A stretch of 8,832 bases of DNA. It comes from Prolixibacteraceae bacterium (lineage in GTDB: Bacteria; Bacteroidota; Bacteroidia; Bacteroidales; Prolixibacteraceae). Where the stretch lies: the NCBI GenBank assembly GCA_016930735.1, contig JAFGGF010000137.1, forward strand, positions 1-8,832. Reading direction: 5' to 3'. The translations under genes and the position numbers were made by a program. The notes beneath the pieces were generated by a model. The model had not been told where the DNA came from, made no database searches, and saw only the letters and a program-made list of their open reading frames with translations. Shown here piece after piece: positions 1 to 5,920 of the stretch (positions are counted from its first letter, which is position 1; every line of letters begins with the position of its first letter).

Positions 1-34
1 CTACACCAATTACTGCAGCTTTAATTTTATTCAT
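1..34 (-). CDS. N-terminus of a Rossmann-fold protein, probably Gfo/Idh/MocA-family oxidoreductase (partial)
   Basis: Only the first 11 codons are in the window, reading MNKIKAAVIGV. A short basic start followed by a hydrophobic beta strand ending in Gly is typical of the opening strand and GxGxxG dinucleotide-binding loop of NAD(P)-dependent Gfo/Idh/MocA oxidoreductases. These often act on sugars in Bacteroidota. The gene starts 26 bp after the stop of the GH9-like lipoprotein gene with no terminator between, so it is probably the third gene of a GntR-led operon. The family call rests on one strand plus context. Other Rossmann proteins with the same start are possible. Confidence 0.5.
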   Translation of the reverse strand, partial: MNKIKAAVIGV

Positions 35-60
35 TTGTTTAAAAATATTTGTTCAATTAA

Positions 61-1905
61 TTATCTAAGTCGCATTAAACCTGCCAGCCATGCGGCGCTG
101 TGAGGTATCCAGTCTTCATCGGTTAATGAAAATGGCCCATCGTTTTCCTTTTTAGGCCCGGTGTCGTAAACAAACTGCTCACCTGTGGAAAAACCGTTAC
201 AGATTATCCCCCTTGTCTGGAACCAGGTACCAGCCCAACGACTTCCTATGTGGCAGATCATACTTGCCGGCAGAGCTACTCCTTCCGGAATATCGGCACT
301 AAAAACTACACAACCCTGTTTCAGGTTCTCCATAGTGATCCCTGCATTCAGACCAGCCAGCCATTGCAGGTTCCCATAGGCAATATCCTTTAATTTTGGT
401 TCATTAAAAATATCAGCCAGTTCAAGTGCGAGTGCAGCAGTATACCCATAAATAGCGTTCGTACCATGGAATGTGCCACAAAACCAAATGGGTCCCTCGT
501 TTTTAAAGATTCCCTGTGGAACCAGAAAAAATGGATTTTTTTCACATGCAGGGATCAGATAGCCGTAAGTAAAATCATTCAAACATTGTTTCCACTTTTC
601 CGCCTCTTCGTGCCCGGGAAATAATTGAAGCAATTCAATTAATGGCATCAGGTAATTTGGATAGATTCCGCCAATATCGGCACCAAACTCCACTCCCTTT
701 TTACCGGAAGCTATTCCGTGAATCCAAGATGTTTCAGGATGATCCAAACTGTCAAATTCATAAAAATTCCCAAAAAATCCTTCTACTGATTTTTCTTCCT
801 TAATCTGACGATCCATTATTTTTGCTGCCAACTCAATGGCTTTATCTTTTGCCTGATTGTTGCCAAGTTTCATAATTTCAAGTGAAGCCCAGCATAAAGT
901 TACCAAATCACGTGTTAACCACTCATCATCGGGAATTTTAACGTTATTGGTTAATCCCCTCTGCATTTTTACATATCCGTATTCGCCCATTGGCTTAGCT
1001 GAACCGACCAGCCATTTGTAAGCCAATTCAGCTGATTCTTTATAAGCCTTCTTTTTCTTTTCAGATTTTTCAGGTAAAACCCTTGCTGTTTTAGCCAATG
1101 CAACAACTGCCTTAACAGCATCGGTGGGCAGAATATCGGTTTCATGTCCGTGCAGGTCGTGCGTAAACGATCCATTGGGATAGCCCATTTCTTCTGCCTT
1201 TTTTTGTGTCATCAATAAATAATCACATCCGCAGAAAAGCTGTTGATAAATACGTTCCAGAAAAACAGGGTCAAAACTTTCCTTTTTTCTTTCAAGAAGT
1301 TCAGCGAGCGAAATAATCATTGCACTTTGCGCCGGGCTTTCCACCCATAAAGTTCCGGCATCCTGCCAACCGGCACCGACCTTGGTAAAATGCCTGCGGC
1401 GCTCCAGTAAATCAACCGATGACCACTCAATGGTACTGTCCCATAAAATATTCTTTTTAACTTTGAATCCATTATCTCTCAGAATTGTTTTTGATCGGTT
1501 CCTGATTTCAACAATCCATTCCCCTTCTTCTTTTATTGAAGGAAATTCGACCACCCACCAGTGGCTTTTCCATATTTCGCCCCAATAAATGCAACCTGAA
1601 TTATATTCTTTTTCATCTGAACCTGGAATTAAATAACATTTTGTATCGGTAGAAATAAGACTCTTTTCAGGTAACCTGAGAACAATCCTGACCGGGAATC
1701 CAGGCTCATAACCAACCTGAGAAAAAAGTATTCCTGCAACACTTTTTTCCGGATTAAAACCATCTCCCTGAAAAGAAAGGTATCCGTTTTTTGAATTAAT
1801 TTCATTACCACAACATCCGGCAAAAAATGAGCTGCCGGTAATTAATGCTGAAGAAACAGCAGTGGATTTTATAAAACTTCGGCGGGAAAAGGATTCAGTT
1901 TTCAT
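61..1905 (-). CDS. Tat-exported lipoprotein related to glycoside hydrolase family 9
   Basis: 614 residues. The N-terminus has a twin-arginine motif, SRRSFIK (7-13), a hydrophobic stretch, and a lipobox-like FAGC (28-31). It should be exported folded and lipidated on Cys31. SQVGY at 62-66 matches the start of the N-terminal Ig-like domain of many GH9 enzymes (usually NQVGY), covering roughly 55-150. The rest looks like an (alpha/alpha)6 barrel: GWQDAGT at 179-185 aligns with GH9 GWYDAGD, CDYLL (227-231) with the GH9 DYLL helix, and GTNAIYGYTAALALELADIF (481-500) plus WLAGLN (515-520) with the late barrel helices and GRNP region. The C-terminal EDWIPHSAAWLAGL (597-610) sits where GH9 carries its acid Glu. 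The second Asp of DAGD, the usual catalytic base, is Thr185. The fold call is fairly strong; substrate and activity are unknown. It could be a divergent hydrolase or lyase, or a binding protein. It lies 11 bp after the GntR gene and is presumably controlled by it. Confidence 0.7.
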   Translation of the reverse strand: MKTESFSRRSFIKSTAVSSALITGSSFFAGCCGNEINSKNGYLSFQGDGFNPEKSVAGILFSQVGYEPGFPVRIVLRLPEKSLISTDTKCYLIPGSDEKEYNSGCIYWGEIWKSHWWVVEFPSIKEEGEWIVEIRNRSKTILRDNGFKVKKNILWDSTIEWSSVDLLERRRHFTKVGAGWQDAGTLWVESPAQSAMIISLAELLERKKESFDPVFLERIYQQLFCGCDYLLMTQKKAEEMGYPNGSFTHDLHGHETDILPTDAVKAVVALAKTARVLPEKSEKKKKAYKESAELAYKWLVGSAKPMGEYGYVKMQRGLTNNVKIPDDEWLTRDLVTLCWASLEIMKLGNNQAKDKAIELAAKIMDRQIKEEKSVEGFFGNFYEFDSLDHPETSWIHGIASGKKGVEFGADIGGIYPNYLMPLIELLQLFPGHEEAEKWKQCLNDFTYGYLIPACEKNPFFLVPQGIFKNEGPIWFCGTFHGTNAIYGYTAALALELADIFNEPKLKDIAYGNLQWLAGLNAGITMENLKQGCVVFSADIPEGVALPASMICHIGSRWAGTWFQTRGIICNGFSTGEQFVYDTGPKKENDGPFSLTDEDWIPHSAAWLAGLMRLR

Positions 1906-1916
1906 TTTTGGTTAAT

Positions 1917-2624
1917 TTAAAGATGATAAATATTCCCAATCGGATATTTTTGTGTATTGCAGTATAATTCACTGTATATATTCAACACCGGATTACTGGT
2001 TTTAAATTTTAAGGAAATATGAAGAACCGGATATCCTTCTTTGATTTTCAACAATTCAGCAATTTTCGATCCGGCATTTTCAGCTCTAAGCTCACTTTCT
2101 GAGCCAATAATTTCAATCCTGTAATTACGGCTTAGGGTTTTAAAAAATGAAGCTTCAACAAATTCATTACTTATCAGACCTCCAAGTTTTATATCAGGCA
2201 GCCAGTTATTTTCAAGCATAACAGGTTCGCCTTTTACAAAACGTAAACGCTCAAAATGAATACATGCCTTTTGCTTTTCCATTAAAGAAACAGGAATCTG
2301 AATTTGATTGCTCCATTCCCTGATTGCCGGTTTTTTCAGAAAAACAGTTTTTACATTCTGACCAACTGCTTCTGAGAATCCTTTAACATTTAATAATCCC
2401 AATGATTGCCTTCTCTCTTTTACAAAACTTCCTTTCCCATGTTTTTTTTCAATAAAACCCTCCTTTATAAGCTCCTCCAGCGCTTTTCTTACGGTTGTCC
2501 TGGTAATTGAAAAAGAAGAGCATAATTCGTTTTCTGATGGCAAAATGTCACCTTCACTGTATAAACCCTTCTGAATCTTTTCTTTTAAATAATTATGAAT
2601 TTGCCTGTATTTTGGTCCAGTCAT
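1917..2624 (-). CDS. GntR-family (HutC/UTRA type) transcriptional regulator
   Basis: 235 residues. Residues 4-69 form a GntR winged helix: PKYRQIHNYLKEKI opens it, LPSENEL (28-34) and the recognition helix TRTTVRKALEEL (41-52) follow, and HGKGSFV (62-68) is the wing. Residues about 90-229 match a UTRA effector domain, with the characteristic ERLRFVKGEPVMLENNWLP (125-143). UTRA domains commonly bind sugar phosphates or other small metabolites that release the protein from DNA. Length is normal for HutC-type regulators. It is the first gene of a minus-strand set with a GH9-like lipoprotein and a putative sugar oxidoreductase, so a glycan-derived effector is likely. A perfect palindrome in its own promoter suggests autoregulation. 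The ligand cannot be told from the sequence. Confidence 0.93.
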   Translation of the reverse strand: MTGPKYRQIHNYLKEKIQKGLYSEGDILPSENELCSSFSITRTTVRKALEELIKEGFIEKKHGKGSFVKERRQSLGLLNVKGFSEAVGQNVKTVFLKKPAIREWSNQIQIPVSLMEKQKACIHFERLRFVKGEPVMLENNWLPDIKLGGLISNEFVEASFFKTLSRNYRIEIIGSESELRAENAGSKIAELLKIKEGYPVLHISLKFKTSNPVLNIYSELYCNTQKYPIGNIYHL

Positions 2625-2637
2625 AAAAAAAATTTTT

Positions 2638-2668
2638 CAAATATAACAATTTTAACTTGTACGTACAA
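2638..2668 (-). promoter_or_regulatory. Promoter of the gntR-GH9-like operon
   Basis: On the minus strand TATATTTG (2645-2638) is an exact match to the Bacteroidota -7 consensus TAnnTTTG. A TTG (2668-2666) lies 20 bp upstream, at the usual position of the -33 element. Only 13 bp separate the -7 element from the ATG at 2624, so the 5' leader should be under about 10 nt. The -33 TTG lies inside the 14-bp palindrome. Confidence 0.7.
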
Positions 2669-2669
2669 G
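2656..2669. promoter_or_regulatory. Probable GntR operator, perfect 14-bp palindrome
   Basis: CTTGTACGTACAAG is a perfect inverted repeat covering the predicted -33 element of the gntR promoter, 31 bp upstream of its ATG. Its core TTGTACGTACAA is the same as the core of the known Bacillus subtilis AraR operator (ATTTGTACGTACAAAT), and AraR has a GntR-type DNA-binding domain. Binding here would block RNA polymerase, giving autorepression and control of the genes downstream. No second full copy was seen in the window. Confidence 0.7.
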
Positions 2670-2686
2670 CTGGAAATACAAATAAA

Positions 2687-2715
2687 AAACCCGGACGCCT
2701 CTGCAATCCGGGTTT
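2687..2715 (-). terminator. Intrinsic terminator, best in the minus direction
   Basis: A 9-bp perfect stem, AAACCCGGA (2687-2695) pairing with TCCGGGTTT (2707-2715), encloses an 11-nt loop. Read on the minus strand it is followed by a run of TTTTTTATTT, a good U-tract. On the plus strand only TTT follows. No minus-strand gene lies immediately to the right, so it either ends a short unannotated RNA or shields the gntR promoter from antisense transcription of the molybdenum-carrier gene. Confidence 0.7.
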
Positions 2716-2741
2716 CAACTTAACCTAACTAAACCAAACAT

Positions 2742-2780
2742 ATGAAAAAACTTTCTTTTTACTTTTTGTACTACCTTTGA
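2742..2780 (+). other. 12-codon mini-ORF, possible leader peptide
   Basis: ATG to TGA encodes MKKLSFYFLYYL, very rich in aromatic residues and leucine. It follows the hairpin at 2687-2715 and lies 48 bp before the start of the molybdenum-carrier gene. The composition recalls attenuator leader peptides, but no terminator follows it, and its end overlaps the predicted -7 element at 2772-2779. A transcript from that promoter would not include it. It may be chance; translation is unproven. Confidence 0.2.
2772..2779 (+). promoter_or_regulatory. -7 promoter element of the molybdenum-carrier gene
   Basis: TACCTTTG matches the Bacteroidota -7 consensus TAnnTTTG exactly. It lies 49 bp before the ATG at 2829, implying a leader of about 40 nt. 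No good TTTG is seen at the -33 position, so the assignment rests on the -7 box alone. Confidence 0.5.
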
Positions 2781-2828
2781 ATTCTAATTTATCTGTCTTT
2801 TTAAGCTATGAGGCAGCAACAATAATTG

Positions 2829-3314
2829 ATGAGATCACAAATGTCATGCCAAAAAATTATAAGTGGTGGTCAGACTGGTGTTGACAGGGGTGCTTTGGAT
2901 GCGGCTCTTGAAACAGGATTCCCCTGTGGAGGCTGGTGTTCTGCCGGCAGAATAACGGAAGACGGTCCGTTAGATATAAAGTATCCGTTAACAGAAATTT
3001 CCGACGGAACTTACTCCGACCGGACTAAAAAAAATGTGGAAATTTCTGATGGGACAATTATAATTACAAATAATGATCTTACCGGAGGAACAAAACTGAC
3101 ATATGATTATGCCATTTTGATAAATAAACCGGTATTTCTATTAAAAATTTCTCAAAATGATAATCGTCTTCAGGATAAAATTATTCAGATCAATAACTGG
3201 ATCAATAAAAACCAAATCTGTATTCTTAATATAGCAGGACCAAGAAAAAGTGAATGGAATGAAGGTTACATGATTTCCAAAACAATTACAACCGGGTTAA
3301 TAAAAACTTTTTAA
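2829..3314 (+). CDS. Putative molybdenum-cofactor carrier protein (SLOG/YpsA-like fold)
   Basis: 161 residues from the ATG at 2829. The hallmark glycine-rich loop SGGQTGVDRGALDAAL is at 12-27, followed by GWCSAGR (35-41) with EDG and YPL, then RTKKNV (65-70), SDGTIIIT (73-80), GGTKLT (86-91) and GPRKSE (137-142). These are the conserved blocks of the putative molybdenum carrier family, related to the algal Moco carrier proteins and the wider SLOG nucleotide-binding superfamily. It is a short, probably cytosolic single-domain protein with no signal peptide. The Moco role in bacteria is inferred from the family name and not proven; nucleotide or ligand sensing is an alternative. An in-frame TAA at 2823-2825 bounds the start. 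ATG 2841 (MSCQKI...) fits family starts equally well. No molybdopterin gene is nearby, and it appears to be a single-gene unit before lepA. Confidence 0.85.
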   Translation: MRSQMSCQKIISGGQTGVDRGALDAALETGFPCGGWCSAGRITEDGPLDIKYPLTEISDGTYSDRTKKNVEISDGTIIITNNDLTGGTKLTYDYAILINKPVFLLKISQNDNRLQDKIIQINNWINKNQICILNIAGPRKSEWNEGYMISKTITTGLIKTF

Positions 3315-3372
3315 TCCAGAAATTTTTAATTCTGATAAAAATCCTCTGATGTTTCGTATTAAATAATTTAAA

Positions 3373-3380
3373 TATCTTTG
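3373..3380 (+). promoter_or_regulatory. -7 promoter element of lepA
   Basis: TATCTTTG fits the TAnnTTTG consensus and lies 44 bp before the lepA ATG, giving a leader of roughly 38 nt. No clear -33 TTTG is seen at the usual distance. It suggests lepA is transcribed separately from the molybdenum-carrier gene, which ends 110 bp upstream. Confidence 0.5.
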
Positions 3381-3424
3381 CGGAAATTTGTAAATGGCTT
3401 TAAATTAAAACGAATAGTTATTGT

Positions 3425-5212
3425 ATGGAGCAAATACGGAACTTTTGCATAATTGCCCACATCGACCATGGGAAAAGTACACTGGCTGACCGTTTACTGG
3501 AATTTACCAAAACGGTTGGTGAACGTGAAATGCATGACCAGGTACTTGATAATATGGATTTGGAAAAGGAGCGGGGTATTACAATTAAGAGCCATGCAAT
3601 TCAAATGAATTATTCATATAACAATGATAATTACAAACTGAACCTGATTGATACTCCCGGGCACGTCGATTTTTCATATGAAGTTTCCCGTTCAATTGCT
3701 GCCTGCGAAGGTGCATTGTTAATTGTTGATGCTACCCAGGGCATTCAGGCTCAAACCATTTCAAATTTGTACCTTGCCATTGAACACGACCTAGAAATAA
3801 TTCCGGTAATCAATAAAATGGACCTTCCAAACGCCTTACCCGAAGTGGTGGAAGATCAGATTATTGACCTTATAGGATGTGACCGCGAAGATATTATACA
3901 TGCAAGTGGCAAAACCGGACTGGGAGTTGAAAAAATACTGGAAACCATCGTCAATAAAATTCCGCCACCCAAAGGTGATGTTAATGCACCATTACAGGCA
4001 TTAATATTTGATTCTGTTTTTAATTCATTCCGCGGGATAATTGCCTACTTTAAGGTTATAAACGGTCAAATCAGTAAAGGCGACCTGGTTAAATTTGTTG
4101 CAACCGGAAAACAATACCATGCCGATGAAATAGGTGTTCTTAAACTTGGCTTAAGCGAACGCGAAACATTACTTACAGGGGACGTTGGTTATATCATTTC
4201 GGGTATTAAAATGGCCCGTGAAGTAAAGGTAGGTGATACAATAACACATGTAAAAAATTCCTGTAAAAATGCAGTTGCCGGTTTTGAAGAAGTAAAACCA
4301 ATGGTATTCGCCGGAGTTTACCCCATTGACACAGATGATTATGAAGACTTGCGTTCTGCTGTAGAAAAACTTCAGTTAAATGATGCATCACTTACTTTTG
4401 AGCCAGAATCATCAGCAGCTTTGGGATTTGGATTCCGATGTGGTTTCCTTGGGCTTTTGCATATGGAAATTGTTCAGGAAAGGCTCGAAAGAGAATTTGA
4501 CATGAATGTAATTACAACTGTACCCAACGTTTCATATCGTGTCTTAAAAACAGATGGAACTGTTGAAGATGTTTATAATCCATCAGGTATGCCAACTTCA
4601 ACTGTAATCGACTCAATTGAAGAACCCTATATCAGAGCAAGCATTATAACTGCTTCTGAATTTATTGGCCCCGTAATGAAACTCTGCCTTGATAAAAGGG
4701 GTACTATGATTAGCCAGAATTATCTCACAGCCGAAAGAGCCGAGTTGATTTTTAACCTACCTCTTGGTGAAATTGTTTTTGATTTTTATGATAAGCTAAA
4801 AAGTATTTCGAGAGGTTATGCTTCGTTTGATTACCATATGAGTGGTTACAAGGTAGCCAAACTGGTCAGGCTTGATATCCTTTTAAATGGTGAAATGGTT
4901 GATGCCTTGTCAACCCTGATCCATTTTGATAATGCTTACCCTTTTGGAAGGAGGATGTGTGAAAAACTGAAGGAACTTATTCCGCGACAGCAGTTTGACA
5001 TTGCAATCCAGGCTGCTATCGGAGCAAAAATTATTGCCCGTGAAACAGTAAAAGCCGTTCGCAAAGATGTTACTGCCAAATGTTACGGAGGTGATATAAC
5101 CCGTAAAAGGAAACTTCTGGAAAAACAGAAAAAAGGGAAAAAACGCATGAAACAGATAGGAAACGTTGAAGTACCGCAAAAAGCTTTCCTGGCAGTCTTA
5201 AAACTGGATTAA
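3425..5212 (+). CDS. lepA: Elongation factor 4 (LepA), ribosome-associated translational GTPase
   Basis: 595 residues, full length for the family. The GTPase domain shows G1 AHIDHGKST (11-19), the switch I RGIT (50-53), G3 DTPGH (76-80), G4 NKMD (130-133) and a G5 region ASGKTG (160-165). EF-G-like domains II, III and V follow, for example GFRCGFLGLLHMEIVQERLE with its FGFRCGFLG motif. The last ~100 residues carry the LepA-specific C-terminal domain with DVTAKCYGGD and the very basic TRKRKLLEKQKKGKKRMK, ending in VPQKAFLAVLK. LepA binds the ribosome, is linked to back-translocation and to initiation or assembly defects, and acts in the cytosol with some membrane association. All nucleotide-binding residues are intact. 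It converges with the two-component operon, with 17 bp between stop codons and no visible terminator hairpin. Confidence 0.98.
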   Translation: MEQIRNFCIIAHIDHGKSTLADRLLEFTKTVGEREMHDQVLDNMDLEKERGITIKSHAIQMNYSYNNDNYKLNLIDTPGHVDFSYEVSRSIAACEGALLIVDATQGIQAQTISNLYLAIEHDLEIIPVINKMDLPNALPEVVEDQIIDLIGCDREDIIHASGKTGLGVEKILETIVNKIPPPKGDVNAPLQALIFDSVFNSFRGIIAYFKVINGQISKGDLVKFVATGKQYHADEIGVLKLGLSERETLLTGDVGYIISGIKMAREVKVGDTITHVKNSCKNAVAGFEEVKPMVFAGVYPIDTDDYEDLRSAVEKLQLNDASLTFEPESSAALGFGFRCGFLGLLHMEIVQERLEREFDMNVITTVPNVSYRVLKTDGTVEDVYNPSGMPTSTVIDSIEEPYIRASIITASEFIGPVMKLCLDKRGTMISQNYLTAERAELIFNLPLGEIVFDFYDKLKSISRGYASFDYHMSGYKVAKLVRLDILLNGEMVDALSTLIHFDNAYPFGRRMCEKLKELIPRQQFDIAIQAAIGAKIIARETVKAVRKDVTAKCYGGDITRKRKLLEKQKKGKKRMKQIGNVEVPQKAFLAVLKLD

Positions 5213-5229
5213 TACCGGTTCAGAAATCC

Positions 5230-5919
5230 TTACATGATCATTTTATACCCTTTCCCATGAACGTTGATGATTTCTACTGAAGGTTCATCTTTCAAATGCT
5301 TCCTGAGCTTTGTAATATAAACATCCATGCTTCGCGCATTAAAGTAATTATCGTCAATCCAAATCGATTTCAGGGCATAATTCCTTTCCAGTACCTTATT
5401 GGCATTCTGGCATAATAATTTTAGCAGGTCCGATTCCTTGGTTGTTAATTTTACTGTGGTTTCATCATCCGACAGGATTTGTTTCCTGGTATCAAATGTA
5501 AATTTACCCAGTTTAAATATTTGTTGATTATTCCCTTGTGAATCCTGTGAAGTTCTTCTGAGAATTGCTTCAATCCTGAAAATAAGTTCCTCCATGCTAA
5601 AAGGTTTTGTAATATAATCGTCGGCTCCAAGTTTGAAACCTTCCAAAACATCTTCCTTCATATTTTTAGCGGTAAGGAAAATTACCGGAATATCAGAATT
5701 GACCATCCTGATTTCTTTGGCCAGGGTAAAACCGTCTTTTTTAGGCATCATTATATCCAGAATACAAATATCGAAGCGGCCATTCATAAAACCTTTATAT
5801 GCTGCTTCCCCGTCGGGAAAAAGTTCGGCTTGATAACCTTTTGCAATTAAATATTCTTTTAAAAGCATGCCTAAATTTTCATCGTCTTCTGCTAATAATA
5901 ATTTAACTTTCTGTTCCAT
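5230..5919 (-). CDS. rprY: OmpR-family response regulator, RprY-like
   Basis: 229 residues. The receiver domain (about 5-120) has acidic residues E11-D12, phosphoacceptor Asp55 in LDIMMP, Thr83 and Lys105 in TKPF. A winged-helix OmpR/PhoB output domain covers about 134-229, with LTTKESDLLKLL (158-169), a recognition region SMDVYITKLRKHL (197-209) and the closing VHGKGYKMI wing. The output domain, notably NYFNARSMDVYITKLRKHLKD, is the type seen in Bacteroides RprY, so the symbol is given with moderate confidence. It should be phosphorylated by the kinase just upstream; their genes are one base apart and likely translationally coupled. In Bacteroides and Porphyromonas, RprY has been tied to stress responses. 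The target genes here are unknown. Confidence 0.93.
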   Translation of the reverse strand: MEQKVKLLLAEDDENLGMLLKEYLIAKGYQAELFPDGEAAYKGFMNGRFDICILDIMMPKKDGFTLAKEIRMVNSDIPVIFLTAKNMKEDVLEGFKLGADDYITKPFSMEELIFRIEAILRRTSQDSQGNNQQIFKLGKFTFDTRKQILSDDETTVKLTTKESDLLKLLCQNANKVLERNYALKSIWIDDNYFNARSMDVYITKLRKHLKDEPSVEIINVHGKGYKMIM

Positions 5920-5920
5920 G

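Noticed and set aside
2766..2771. A TTGTAC half-site resembling half of the gntR operator
   Set aside because: Only six bases match and there is no inverted partner; expected by chance in AT-rich DNA.
2808..2825. ATG 2808 as an upstream start for the molybdenum-carrier gene
   Set aside because: It is in frame but meets a TAA at 2823-2825 after five codons, so it cannot extend the protein.
3317..3334. Possible terminator hairpin after the molybdenum-carrier gene
   Set aside because: The stem is just 5 bp (CAGAA/TTCTG) with an AT-rich 8-base loop and no following T-run.
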